DNA of 64,000 nucleotides from Pseudarthrobacter raffinosi (lineage in GTDB: Bacteria; Actinomycetota; Actinomycetes; Actinomycetales; Micrococcaceae), in NCBI RefSeq assembly GCF_023913735.1, contig NZ_JAMXBH010000015.1:1-64000 (forward strand), written 5' to 3'. A program made the translations under genes and the position numbers. Below are positions 52,498 to 61,662 of the stretch, in pieces (position 1 is the stretch's first letter; each line of letters starts with the position of its first letter). The notes under the pieces are model-generated. The model had not been told where the DNA came from. It worked only from the letters and a program-made list of their open reading frames with translations, and ran no database searches.

Positions 52498-53406
52498 TCA
52501 GGACGGAAGCTGGACCTGTTGCCCGCTCGATTGCAGCTGCGCCAATACCCTGGCTGGTTTGTTCGTGGTGATCTCGTGGATTCCCAGCCCTTGGCAGAGC
52601 GCCACATCCCGTTCCGAATCAACGGTCCACACGCGGAAGCGGCGACCGGACTCCAGCCAGCGCTGCACGGTCCGGGCGTGCTCGCGGACGTACATGATTC
52701 CGGGCCCCGCGAGTCCCACGTCGCACTCGTCCAGGATGCGTTCGCCTTCCAGCTGCGCCGCCTTCATCAGGTTGGCGATGGCGCCGCCAGCCAGGGGGCC
52801 GAGGCTGAGTTCGTCGCGGAGTTCGTCGACGTCGATGTCGTCCACCAGTTGGCAGATGAATTCGGCCGGCACACTCCGGAGCAGGTGCTTTACGGAATCC
52901 GGGCTGAAGCTCATGAACGTCACCTGGATGTTGTCCACCGAGGAAGTTCCGTCGTCCCAGCCTTCGCCCCGGAGCACGTCCAGCACACGGTCTTCCAGTT
53001 TCAGCTGGTAAGGACTGGGGTGCTTGAGCTCGATTGCCAGGCCGATCGGCCGGCCAGCGCCGCGCAGGATGTCCAGGAGTTGAGGGAGCGTGAGGAGCTG
53101 CTCTGACTTTGCGCCGTATTCCTCCGGGATCCGGGCGCCTTTCCAGGACGAGAAGTCCAGCAGCCGCAACTCCGCCAGTGTTCGGTCAGCAACAGGTCCG
53201 GTTCCGTCCGAGGTCCGGTCCAGGTTGGCGTCATGGAGCAGCACGGCGTGCTGGTCCCGCGTCAAGTGGACGTCGCACTCCACCCCGTCCGCGCCGTCGG
53301 CAATGGCCTGGAGGTAGGCGGCGCGCGTGTGTTCGGCAAATGCAGCGCTGGCGCCCCGGTGGGCAAACACCAGCGGCCGTTCCGGCTCAGGCTCCTCGAA
53401 TGTCAT
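52498..53406 (-). CDS. Glycerophosphodiester phosphodiesterase
   Basis: 302 residues. GDPD barrel: VFAHRGASAAFAEHTRAAYLQAIADGADGVECDVHLTRDQHAVLLHD (about 13-60) with the catalytic HR, E-D metal ligands and second His; ending FRVWTVDSERDVALCQGLGIHEITTNKP. Hydrolyses glycerophosphodiesters to glycerol-3-phosphate and an alcohol. No signal peptide, so cytoplasmic. Confidence 0.92.
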   Translation of the reverse strand: MTFEEPEPERPLVFAHRGASAAFAEHTRAAYLQAIADGADGVECDVHLTRDQHAVLLHDANLDRTSDGTGPVADRTLAELRLLDFSSWKGARIPEEYGAKSEQLLTLPQLLDILRGAGRPIGLAIELKHPSPYQLKLEDRVLDVLRGEGWDDGTSSVDNIQVTFMSFSPDSVKHLLRSVPAEFICQLVDDIDVDELRDELSLGPLAGGAIANLMKAAQLEGERILDECDVGLAGPGIMYVREHARTVQRWLESGRRFRVWTVDSERDVALCQGLGIHEITTNKPARVLAQLQSSGQQVQLPS

Positions 53407-53456
53407 GAGGACACGCTAGCGGACGCCGCCCAGTGGCTCGGCGCTAGGCTGGGCAC

Positions 53457-54806
53457 ATGCAGGTGAACTCTGAGCCAACTACCCGCCAGGACCCGTCCCG
53501 GCCCACAGGTCCGGCGCCGCGGCCCCCCAAGGGGGGCGCCGCCGTCGTCGGTCATCAACTCAGTGCCGGGGACGCCGAAAAGGCGGCAGCGCTGCGGAAA
53601 ATGAAGCTTGTGGCGCTGGGACTCCTCATTGCCATGGCCGTCATTTTTGTGTTCGCGTTCGCGCTGCAGAAGGAGTATCCGTGGCTGCAGTACGTCCGCG
53701 CCGCGGCCGAAGGCGGCATGGTGGGCGCGCTGGCCGACTGGTTCGCCGTGACCGCGCTGTTCAAGTACCCCATGGGCATCAAGATCCCGCACACCGCCAT
53801 TATCCCGCGCCGCAAGGACCAGATCGGGGCGTCGCTGGGCGAGTTTGTGGAGACCAACTTCCTGTCCGAGCAGGTGGTTCAGGAGAAGCTCGCTTCGGTG
53901 GACGTAGCGCGGAAGGCCGGCCAATGGCTCGCCGGTCCGGGTGGCGCCGAGCGCGTGGCGAAGGAGGGTGCCGCCGTCATCCGCGGCGTGTTCAAGGTGT
54001 TGAACGACGACGACGTCCAGGCGGTCATCGAGGGAATGGTGCGTAAGCACTTGCTGGCTCCGCCGTGGGGACCGCCGGTGGGCAGGATGGCGGAACGGAT
54101 TTTTGCCGACGGGCACCACCATAAGCTCGTGGACCTGCTGGTGGACCGCGCCGCGGACTGGGTGGACGACAATCACGAAACCGTCAGCCGGCTGGTCTCG
54201 GACCGGTCCCCCACCTGGGTCCCGCAGTTCGTGGACGGGCTGGTGGGCGACAAGGTTTACGTGGAGATCCTCAAGTTCACGCGCGCCGTCCAGTCCGATC
54301 CGAACCACCAGGTCCGGCAGCAGATCGACAAGTACCTGAACGACCTCGCGCAGGACCTTCAGCATGATCCCGCGATGATCGCCCGGGCCGAGGACATCAA
54401 GGCACAAGTTCTGGGAGATCCAGAGGTCCGCGAACTGGCCTCCCGCACCTGGGGAACCGTGAAGAGCGCCCTGTTGTCTGCGGTGGACGATCCGGACAGT
54501 GAACTGACGGTTCGGTTCAAGGCGGCGGTGCGCGATTTCGGCTCACGCCTGGTGAACGACGCCGAACTGGCCGGCAAGGTCAATGCTTGGATCGGCGACG
54601 CCGCCGGTTACTTGGTGCGGACCTACCGCTCCGACATCGCCGGCGTGATCACCGATACCGTGGCCCGCTGGGATGCCGAGGAAACGTCGCAGAAGATCGA
54701 ACTCCAGGTGGGCAAGGACCTGCAGTTCATCCGGATCAACGGCACCGTAGTGGGCTCACTGGCCGGGCTGGTCATCTTCAGCGCGGCGCACCTGGTGTTC
54801 GGCTGA
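53457..54806 (+). CDS. DUF445 family membrane protein (YjiN-like)
   Basis: 449 residues. Disordered Pro-rich start, a membrane segment at about 48-68 (LVALGLLIAMAVIFVFAFAL), then DUF445: VRAAAEGGMVGALADWFAVTALFKYPMGIKIPHTAIIPRRKDQIGASLGEFVETNFLS; long helical middle; C-terminal membrane segment (GSLAGLVIFSAAHLVFG). Function unknown. TAGGCT 6 nt before ATG 53457 and no SD suggest a leaderless mRNA. Confidence 0.88.
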   Translation: MQVNSEPTTRQDPSRPTGPAPRPPKGGAAVVGHQLSAGDAEKAAALRKMKLVALGLLIAMAVIFVFAFALQKEYPWLQYVRAAAEGGMVGALADWFAVTALFKYPMGIKIPHTAIIPRRKDQIGASLGEFVETNFLSEQVVQEKLASVDVARKAGQWLAGPGGAERVAKEGAAVIRGVFKVLNDDDVQAVIEGMVRKHLLAPPWGPPVGRMAERIFADGHHHKLVDLLVDRAADWVDDNHETVSRLVSDRSPTWVPQFVDGLVGDKVYVEILKFTRAVQSDPNHQVRQQIDKYLNDLAQDLQHDPAMIARAEDIKAQVLGDPEVRELASRTWGTVKSALLSAVDDPDSELTVRFKAAVRDFGSRLVNDAELAGKVNAWIGDAAGYLVRTYRSDIAGVITDTVARWDAEETSQKIELQVGKDLQFIRINGTVVGSLAGLVIFSAAHLVFG

Positions 54807-54835
54807 CCTGGCCCTTCTAAGGCAACGCGGGGCGG

Positions 54836-55585
54836 TTACGCGAAGGACTCCAGCTGCACGCCGGCCGCTTCGAGCCCGGTACGAACACCGGCGGCCATTT
54901 CCACGGCCCCGGGGGTGTCGCCATGGATGCACAGGGAGTCGGGCCGGACCTGAACCACCGTTCCGTCCACGGCCACAACTTCGCCCTTCGTCGCGAGGCG
55001 CACTGCGCGCTCAACGATCGAGTCGACGTCGTGGAGGACAGCACCAGCCTGGGAGCGCGGCACCAAGGTCCCGTCCGCCTGGTAGGCGCGGTCCACAAAA
55101 GCCTCAATAAAAACCGGGTGGCCGGCTTCCTTGGCCTGGATCAGCAGCTGCGAGCCCGGCAGGCCGAGGATCGGCAGGCCGGGGTCGTAGGCCTGGATGG
55201 CGGCAACCACGGCGGAGGCCTGCTCGGCGTCGTGGACTAGGCGGTTGTACAGGGCGCCATGCGGCTTGACGTAGTCAACGGAGGCCCCGACGGCGTGCGC
55301 CACGCCGTCGAGCGCGCCCAGCTGGTAGAGGACGTCACCGAACAGTTCGTCGAAGGACATGTCCAGCGACCGGCGGCCGAAGCCGGCCAGGTCCCGGTAC
55401 CCCACGTGCGCACCAACGGTGACGTCGAGCTCGAAGGCGGCGCGGCAGCTGTCCAGCATGGTGACGGGATCCCCCGCGTGGAAGCCGCAGGCCACGTTCG
55501 CGCTGGTCACCAGCCGGAACATGGCGGCGTCGTCCCCCATGTTCCACGAGCCGAACGATTCGCCGAGGTCAGCGTTAAGATCCAA
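54836..55585 (-). CDS. pxpA: LamB/YcsF protein, 5-oxoprolinase subunit A
   Basis: 249 residues. Family start LDLNADLGESFGSWNMGDDAAMFRLVTSANVACGFHAGDP, then GAHVGYRDLAGFGRRSLDMS, VKPHGALYN, ESFVDRAY-type EAFVDRAYQADGTLVPR, CIHGDTPGAV. With PxpB and PxpC it cleaves 5-oxoproline to glutamate using ATP; those partners are absent here. No ATG is available: TTG 55585 gives the normal MDLNADLGES start and has GGAAGG 8 nt upstream. Overlaps the EcsC-like gene by 11 nt. Confidence 0.9.
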   Translation of the reverse strand: MDLNADLGESFGSWNMGDDAAMFRLVTSANVACGFHAGDPVTMLDSCRAAFELDVTVGAHVGYRDLAGFGRRSLDMSFDELFGDVLYQLGALDGVAHAVGASVDYVKPHGALYNRLVHDAEQASAVVAAIQAYDPGLPILGLPGSQLLIQAKEAGHPVFIEAFVDRAYQADGTLVPRSQAGAVLHDVDSIVERAVRLATKGEVVAVDGTVVQVRPDSLCIHGDTPGAVEMAAGVRTGLEAAGVQLESFA

Positions 55586-56378
55586 GGTTGTTGCCTTCCA
55601 AAGTAAGTTTTTCCGGTTCCGCCGCCACGGCCTTGAGCTCCCCCGGGATGGTGTCCGGCATCGGACCAAAGGCTTCCTTGGCGTTGGCCACCACGGCACG
55701 GCCCATTATGAGGTTACCGGCACCGCCCACCACCGCGCCGATGCCGAACGGAAGCGCCCGGCCAAGCAGCGCCGTGCCCTGGCGTTTGAGCAGGTTCTTG
55801 AGGAAGGCCTTCTGGATCTTGTTCCGAATGGCACCGAAGCCCGATGGCATGGACTTGGTCAGCACGTTGCCCCATGCCTGGGTGGCGCTGGCTCCCTTGC
55901 CCATGGCCTGGCCGCTCAGCGTTCCCAGCAGTGAAGCCCCCTCCTCGCCCAGCATGATGGCCATGACCATGGTGCTGGCCTTTTCCGGGTTCGTCAGCCG
56001 GATGCCATGAAGTTCCGCCAGCGAGGTGGCATAAAGTGCCGTGGCTTCGAGGAAGCCAACGGTAGCCACGGCGGAGAGGCCCAGGGAGGCCACGGTTCCG
56101 ACGCCGGGCACAACGGCGGTTGCCCCGACGATCGCACCGCCGCCGGTCACCGCCCGCAGGTAGTCGCGTTCGAGGATCTCCGCGAGCCTGGCGGCGCTGG
56201 CGCGCGGGTGTTTGCGTTGCAGCCGCCGGACGTAGGCGAGCACCAGCGGCCGCTGGATTTCGACTGCCCGGAGGAGCATGTTGTGGACTCCGGGTTTCGG
56301 CTTGCCGTCGGCGTCGAACACCGCGTTGTGGGCGGTCTCCTGTGCGATACGTACTGCGGGATTGCTGCGCTTGGCCAT
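55575..56378 (-). CDS. EcsC-family protein
   Basis: 267 residues. EcsC region about 60-230: YLRAVTGGGAIVGATAVVPGVGTVASLGLSAVATVGFLEATALYATSLAELHGIRL, with hydrophobic Gly/Ala-rich segments that may associate with membranes. EcsC proteins were named from a Bacillus transporter operon; function unknown. AGAGG precedes ATG 56378. Confidence 0.85.
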   Translation of the reverse strand: MAKRSNPAVRIAQETAHNAVFDADGKPKPGVHNMLLRAVEIQRPLVLAYVRRLQRKHPRASAARLAEILERDYLRAVTGGGAIVGATAVVPGVGTVASLGLSAVATVGFLEATALYATSLAELHGIRLTNPEKASTMVMAIMLGEEGASLLGTLSGQAMGKGASATQAWGNVLTKSMPSGFGAIRNKIQKAFLKNLLKRQGTALLGRALPFGIGAVVGGAGNLIMGRAVVANAKEAFGPMPDTIPGELKAVAAEPEKLTLEGNNLGS

Positions 56379-56528
56379 GGTCACCTCTGCTTCGGTATTG
56401 CTTGTGTCCGCCGGCAGTTTTTGGCTGCGGCCCTGCCTTAACACTAAGGGTGCTTAAGAGTAAGCGGTCCCGGCGCCGGGCCCCGGCGTTGAGTTCCGCC
56501 AAAATCCAGCCCAGCCTAGACTTGCCCT

Positions 56529-57872
56529 ATGCCCACACTCCAAGCGCTGCGGCCCTTTGCGCACCGCGAGTACCGGGTCCTCATCGCGGCGCTGGCCATC
56601 TCCATTTTCGGATCGGGAATGTGGGCTGTCGCCATGGTCTACCAGGTGATCCACCTCGGCGGCGGCCCGCTGGAGCTGTCCCTGGTGGCCACTGCCGGCA
56701 GCATCGGCCTGGTGGCCTTCGTGCTCGCGGGCGGGATCGCCGCTGACCGCGTGCCGCAGCGGCTCCTGATCATTGCCGTTGAAGGCGCCAACCTCGCCGT
56801 TATCGCGGCGATCAGCGGGCTGGCCATGGCAGGGTGGCTGCAGCTGTGGCATCTCGCCGTGGGCAGCTTTGTGCTGGGCGTGGGCGCCGCGTTCTTCTTC
56901 CCTGCCTACTCCGCGATCCTGCCGCGCATCCTGCCGCCCGAGGACCTGCTGGCCGCGAACGGCATGGAGGGGACCATGCGGCCCATCCTCCAGCAGGCGG
57001 CCGGACCCGCCGTCGCGGGCGTGGTGGTGGCGGCGCTCTCGCCGTCGCACGCCGTGACCGGAGTGGCCACCTGCCATCTGCTGGCGTTCATCGTCCTGAA
57101 CTTCCTGGGGCGCCATGCCCTGGACGCGCCCCACAACGGGGCCGACGGCGGGGCTCACGGCAGGAGCACCGGGGCCGGGGAAGACGCCGGGGCAACGGGC
57201 CACGCGAAAACGTCCTTCTTCCACGACCTCCGCGAGGGCATCAGCTACACCATCCGCACACCGTGGCTGCTGTGGACCTTGCTGTGGGCCTGCGTTTCCG
57301 TGCTCTTCCTGATCGGTCCCATCGAAGTGCTGATGCCGTTTGTGGTCCGCGACCAGCTCGGCGGCGACTCGAGAATGTTCGGCTTCCTGCTGGCCGTGAT
57401 GGGCGTGGGCGGGGCCGTCGGCTCGCTGGTCACCGCATCCCTGAAACTGCCGCGCCGCTATCTCACGGTGATGATGGTGTCCTGGGGTGCGGGCAGCCTG
57501 CCGCTCGCCGCCGTCGGCTTTCTGGACAGCTTCTGGACCGTGGCCGCCGCAATGTTCGTCTGGGGCGCCACCGGCAGCGTGGGCATGGTCATCTGGGGCA
57601 CGCTGCTGCAGCGACGCGTGCCCAGCCACCTGCTGGGACGGGTCTCCAGCCTGGACTTCTTTGTGTCCCTCGCGCTGATGCCCATCTCCATGGCACTGGC
57701 CGGACCGGCAGCCGAGGTCTTCCCCATCTGGGCAATTTTCCTGGCCGCCGGCGTCGTCTGCCCCGCCCTGGCGGTGATCGCCATGATCGCCGCCCGGATG
57801 CCCGCCGACGAACTGGCCCACCCGCTGGACAGGCAGGTTGAAGTGGAACGCACGACGGCGGCAGGAGACTGA
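56529..57872 (+). CDS. MFS transporter
   Basis: 447 residues, 12 membrane segments. HREYRVLIAALAISIFGSGMWAVAMVYQVIHLGGGPLELSLVA at the start and GGIAADRVPQRLLI after the second helix mark the TMS-type (MFS_3/enterobactin-exporter-like) group of drug and siderophore exporters. A 40-residue hydrophilic loop divides the halves. Substrate unknown. TAGACT 6 nt before ATG 56529; the run AGACTTGCCCTATG is identical to that before the DUF77 gene. Confidence 0.88.
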   Translation: MPTLQALRPFAHREYRVLIAALAISIFGSGMWAVAMVYQVIHLGGGPLELSLVATAGSIGLVAFVLAGGIAADRVPQRLLIIAVEGANLAVIAAISGLAMAGWLQLWHLAVGSFVLGVGAAFFFPAYSAILPRILPPEDLLAANGMEGTMRPILQQAAGPAVAGVVVAALSPSHAVTGVATCHLLAFIVLNFLGRHALDAPHNGADGGAHGRSTGAGEDAGATGHAKTSFFHDLREGISYTIRTPWLLWTLLWACVSVLFLIGPIEVLMPFVVRDQLGGDSRMFGFLLAVMGVGGAVGSLVTASLKLPRRYLTVMMVSWGAGSLPLAAVGFLDSFWTVAAAMFVWGATGSVGMVIWGTLLQRRVPSHLLGRVSSLDFFVSLALMPISMALAGPAAEVFPIWAIFLAAGVVCPALAVIAMIAARMPADELAHPLDRQVEVERTTAAGD

Positions 57873-57883
57873 CGCACCCCGTC

Positions 57884-57951
57884 ACCTGAGGCGCGCAATC
57901 ACCTCAGGCGCGCAATCACGTCAGGCGCGCAATCACGTCAGGCGCGGAACC
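57884..57951. repeat. Four 17-bp tandem repeats at the end of the GH65 gene
   Basis: ACSTSAGGCGCGCAATC repeated at 57884, 57901, 57918 and 57935 (last copy GGAACC end). The fourth copy contains the stop codon and last residues (FRA) of the GH65 gene, so the other three look like duplications of that gene end. Confidence 0.85.
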
Positions 57952-60280
57952 CCACAATGGGGAGGCTCGCCGTCGGGGGTCCGCTGGGGAAGACAGTGCG
58001 CTCCGGAACCTCAACAGGCTCCAGGGCAATCCGGACCGGTTCCGCGCCGATGCTGAGCACCTGGCCGCGGACATCCACGTCGAGCGGTCCGCCGCTGCGG
58101 ACGCTCAGTGTCAGTGCACCGGCGTCGAGCTCCACCAGCAGCAACCGGCCCTGGATCTTCAGGTGGAAGGACAATGCCTCCCACCCGGCCGGGAGCCGCG
58201 GATCGAAGAACGGCAGGTGGCCCTGGTCCCGGAGCCCGGCGAAGCCGGAGACCAGCGAGCTCCAGACACCCCCGGCGGAGGCGATATGCACGCCGTCGAT
58301 CGTGTTGCCGTGGGTGTCGTCCAGGTCGATGAAAACGGCGTTCGTGAAGTGCTCCAGGGCGGCCTCAGGGTGCCCCACCTCGGCAGCCATGATCCCCTGC
58401 ACGCAGGCGGACAGGGTGGAATCGCCGGTGGTGATGGGATCGTAAAAATCGAACGCGCGGCGCTTCTCCTCGGCGGAGAAGTCCTGCCACTGCAGGAACA
58501 TGGCCAGCACTGTGTCTGCCTGCTTCAGCACCTGGTGCCGGTAGATCACCAGCGGGTGGAAGTTCAGCAGCAGCGGGTACTTGGACCGGGGGGTGGTCCA
58601 GTCCCACGGCTCCAGGGTCATGAAGTCGTTGTCCTGCGAGTAGACCTGCAGGTCTTCGTCGAAGGGCAGGTGGATGCGGGCCGCGGCCTGCTCCCACAGC
58701 TCGCGTTCGGCGTCGTCGATCTCCGGGTGGTCCAGCGCCGCAGCAGCGCGCAGGTTAAAGCGGGCCATCACGTTGGTGTAGAGGTTGTCGTTGACAACCG
58801 CCGTGTACTCATCAGGGCCGGTAACGCCGTGGATGTGGAAGGCCCCGTCCTTGCCGAAGAAGCCCAAGGCGGCCCACATGCGGGCGGTTTCGATCAGGAG
58901 TTCGGCACCCATACCCTCGCGGAAGGTTTCGTCGCCGCTGGCCCACAGGTAGCGGTTGGTGGCGAAGGCGATGGCCGCTGCGATGTGGAACTGCGCCGTG
59001 CCGGCGGCGTAATAGGCGCTGGCTTCCAGGCCGTTGATGGTGCGCCACGGGAACAGTGCGCCCTCCACGCTGAGCTCCTTGGCCCGGATTTTGGCGGCTG
59101 GCAGCATGTCGTGCCGGAACTCCAGGACCTGACGGGCGCCGTCGGGGTTCGTGTAGGTGAGGTAGGGCAGGAGGTAGACCTCCTGGTCCCAGAAGTAGTG
59201 CCCCTCGTAACCCGATCCGGTGACCCCCTTTGCGGGGATGCCGGCGATGTCCGCCCGCGCGGTGGCCTGGGCCAGCTGGAACAGGTTCCACCGGATGGCC
59301 TGCTGGAGCTCGGGCTGGCCGCCCACCACGATGTCCGAGGTGTCCCAGTACGCGCGGTAATGCTCGCGGCTCTCGGTGAAGATGTCCTCCACAGACCGGA
59401 GCCCGGCTTCGGCGGCCTCCGCCGCGTCCCGGTCCGAGTCCTGGACGCCGCGGCCGGCGGCATAGCTGACGCTCTTTTCGAGCCGGAACGGCTCGTCGGC
59501 GCGGACGGCAAGGACGTACCGGACGTTGCTGTCGTCTTCGCCTGCAACGGTCTCAAAGGGCTGGTGGCCGGCGGAAGTCCAGTGGTCCACGGCGATTCCC
59601 ACGCGCTGCCCGGATTCCGCCGCTTCCCAGGAGAGACGGAGCGAGCCGTCGCCGCCGTCGGTCCTTACCGGCAGGAGAACCCGGCCTGCGTGCCGGCCTG
59701 CCCGGCGCGGGTCATGCGCCGAGTGGTCCTCCACAGGCTGGTCCTGGCGGTTGATGACGGAGGACGTCACGTCGGCGGAAACCTCGCGGTCCGCGGCGAC
59801 TTCGAGCGAGATGCCCAGGCTGCCGCGTGAGGCGAAGCCCACGGCGCGGCGTTCTGTGGTGGTCACCGTGGCGCCGGACCGGCACAGCCACGTGATCCGG
59901 CATTCGTAGATGCCGGTGGCGAAGTCGACGGAGCGGCGGTAGTCCAGCACGGCTGATTCGGCGAGGGTCAGGCTCTCGCCGTCGATGATCACCGTGAAGT
60001 TGTTCGCGTCAGGGATGTAGATGATCCGCTGTCCGGTCCGGGCGAAGCCGAACGCGTTCTCCGCATGCTTGATGTCCCAGATCTCATGGAGGCCGTTGAT
60101 GAAGCTGCCCGGAAGGTCTGCGTCCGAGGCCGCCCAGTGCGCACCGCGGATACCCAGATGGCCGTTGCCCAGGGCAAAGAGCGTCTCAAGGGTGCCCGCG
60201 CTGCCCGGCTGGTGCTGTGTTTCCACAAGCTGCCAGGAGGTGTTGGGGAACCGTTCACGGTCCGCGGTGATAAGAGCCAT
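57938..60280 (-). CDS. Glycoside hydrolase family 65 disaccharide phosphorylase
   Basis: 780 residues, full family length. N-terminal beta-sandwich (to about 270: ETLFALGNGHLGIRGAHWA), helical barrel (about 320-690) with catalytic Glu near 490 in HIHGVTGPDEYTAVVNDNLYTN, and the substrate run GYEGHYFWDQEVYLLPYLTYTNP. It splits maltose, trehalose, kojibiose or a similar sugar with phosphate to glucose and beta-glucose-1-phosphate. The next gene upstream in the operon is beta-phosphoglucomutase, which fits. Exact sugar not fixed by sequence; trehalose or maltose most likely. Confidence 0.92.
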   Translation of the reverse strand: MALITADRERFPNTSWQLVETQHQPGSAGTLETLFALGNGHLGIRGAHWAASDADLPGSFINGLHEIWDIKHAENAFGFARTGQRIIYIPDANNFTVIIDGESLTLAESAVLDYRRSVDFATGIYECRITWLCRSGATVTTTERRAVGFASRGSLGISLEVAADREVSADVTSSVINRQDQPVEDHSAHDPRRAGRHAGRVLLPVRTDGGDGSLRLSWEAAESGQRVGIAVDHWTSAGHQPFETVAGEDDSNVRYVLAVRADEPFRLEKSVSYAAGRGVQDSDRDAAEAAEAGLRSVEDIFTESREHYRAYWDTSDIVVGGQPELQQAIRWNLFQLAQATARADIAGIPAKGVTGSGYEGHYFWDQEVYLLPYLTYTNPDGARQVLEFRHDMLPAAKIRAKELSVEGALFPWRTINGLEASAYYAAGTAQFHIAAAIAFATNRYLWASGDETFREGMGAELLIETARMWAALGFFGKDGAFHIHGVTGPDEYTAVVNDNLYTNVMARFNLRAAAALDHPEIDDAERELWEQAAARIHLPFDEDLQVYSQDNDFMTLEPWDWTTPRSKYPLLLNFHPLVIYRHQVLKQADTVLAMFLQWQDFSAEEKRRAFDFYDPITTGDSTLSACVQGIMAAEVGHPEAALEHFTNAVFIDLDDTHGNTIDGVHIASAGGVWSSLVSGFAGLRDQGHLPFFDPRLPAGWEALSFHLKIQGRLLLVELDAGALTLSVRSGGPLDVDVRGQVLSIGAEPVRIALEPVEVPERTVFPSGPPTASLPIVGFRA

Positions 60281-60362
60281 GGTGTTGGGGTCCTTTGGCG
60301 TTGTGCGTTGCGGGGAAGTGCTTCGTGCCTGAGGCCGGGGGAGCGTCAGGCGGCGATGGCTG

Positions 60363-61127
60363 TTAGAGCAGTTCGTCGAGGTCGTTGACCACGCTTGTGG
60401 CTCCGGCGTCGAGCAGGGTCTGCCGGCCGGCGCCGCGGTCCACGCCGATCACCGAGTGGAACTGCCCCGCGTGTCCGGCCTGGACACCCGAGACGGCGTC
60501 CTCAACCACCACGCATTCTTCGCTGGGCAGGCCCAGCAGTTCCGCGGCGTACTGGTACGTGGCGGGGCTCGGTTTGCCGGGCAGGCCCTGGGCCGCAGCC
60601 ACCACACCGTCAACCACTATTTCGAAGTACCCGTTCAGGCCGGCGGCTTTAAGCACAGCCGGGGCGTTCCGGGATGAGGAGACGACGGAGACCTTGAGTC
60701 CGCGGTCCACGGCGGCTTCCAGGAAGCGCACCGAGCCTTCAAACGGCTCGACGCCGGCGCTGACGATGTCGTTGAAAACCTTGTTCTTCCGGTTGCCCAG
60801 TCCCTGGACGGTGGCGTCCTGCCCGGGGATCTCGGCGGAATCTTGACCGGTGGTGCCGTCACTGGGCTCGCCTTCGGGCAGCACGATGCCGCGGGACGCC
60901 AGGAAGTCCCGGACGCCGTCGAACCTGGGCTTGCCGTCGATGTGATCGAAGTAATCGTCCTCGCGGTAGCCGGGCACATCCGGACGGGACGCCAGGAAGC
61001 CCTCGAAGAGTTCCTTCCACGCCTGTTCGTGGACAGTGGCTGTGGGGGTCAGCACGCCGTCGAGGTCGAACAGGATGGCGGAGGCAGTGGTCCAGCTGGT
61101 GCTTTGGGTTTTCAGAACGTCAGTCAT
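60363..61127 (-). CDS. pgmB: HAD-family beta-phosphoglucomutase
   Basis: 254 residues. HAD motif I ILFDLDGVLTPTATVHEQAW (nucleophile and acid Asp), cap with YFDHIDGKPRFDGVRDFLASRGI, motif II VSVVSSSRNAP, motif III KPSPATY, motif IV ECVVVEDAVSGVQAG. The DGKPRFDGV cap is that of the longer, trehalose/GH65-linked PgmB. Converts beta-glucose-1-phosphate from the GH65 enzyme into glucose-6-phosphate. AAGGA 8 nt before ATG 61127. First gene of the operon. Confidence 0.92.
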   Translation of the reverse strand: MTDVLKTQSTSWTTASAILFDLDGVLTPTATVHEQAWKELFEGFLASRPDVPGYREDDYFDHIDGKPRFDGVRDFLASRGIVLPEGEPSDGTTGQDSAEIPGQDATVQGLGNRKNKVFNDIVSAGVEPFEGSVRFLEAAVDRGLKVSVVSSSRNAPAVLKAAGLNGYFEIVVDGVVAAAQGLPGKPSPATYQYAAELLGLPSEECVVVEDAVSGVQAGHAGQFHSVIGVDRGAGRQTLLDAGATSVVNDLDELL

Positions 61128-61548
61128 GCGCGGTGTCCTTTCAGACGGCGGGCAACAGGCGGGATGTCACGGGCGGGATGTCACTGGGCGGAAAGTAGTG
61201 GGGCTATGTAAGCGGGGGCTGTGCATACAGGCGGAACGTGGAAGGGCTGGCAGAAAAGCGGCGGGCAGCAAGGAGGGGTCCAAGCAAGGAGCGGAGAGGG
61301 GCGGCCACGATGCCGCCGGGGTCAGCAGAGGCGGCTAAGGGCCACGGTAAAACCACAGCGGGCCGATGGGCTGCTGTTTAACGTCTTCTTCCATCATGAG
61401 CGCCTTGGCACGGCCTGACAACTTGGCGGAGCAGGCATCGCGGCGCAAGGCGGGCAGGAGGCCTGGATAGAGGCCTGGCACATGGCATCTGTCCGGCTGC
61501 CCTTTCCGACGGTTTCCAATGGCCCGCAAAGAGCCGGCCACCGACGAG
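61128..61548 (-). other. 420-nt leader between the LacI-type operator and pgmB
   Basis: No convincing gene on either strand. If the promoter is at the operator (61549-61562), this would be a long 5' untranslated leader. It is purine-rich in its central part (61221-61330) on the plus strand. I see no terminator or known riboswitch. Confidence 0.45.
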
Positions 61549-61562
61549 TGTAAGCGCTTACA
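61549..61562. promoter_or_regulatory. LacI-type operator upstream of pgmB-GH65
   Basis: TGTAAGCGCTTACA, a perfect 14-bp palindrome with the central CG of LacI/GalR sites. On the minus strand TTGCGC lies 18 nt before TACACT, so the operator overlaps a possible promoter reading toward pgmB. The only genes in the right direction are pgmB-GH65. No LacI gene is in this window. Confidence 0.75.
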
Positions 61563-61662
61563 AATTTCGCGCGCAACTGTTTTTTCTCATATTGCGATAC
61601 GGGGCACACGCCCGGGCGGGCACAGGGTTCAACCGATCACGCGCTTGGACCGATGACGCAGT

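Noticed and set aside
56454..57821. 455-codon His/Gly-rich open frame antisense to the MFS gene
   Set aside because: Shadow with no domain; the MFS protein is clear on the plus strand.
58163..59830. 555-codon open frame antisense to the GH65 gene
   Set aside because: No domain, composition of a shadow; GH65 catalytic motifs are on the opposite strand.
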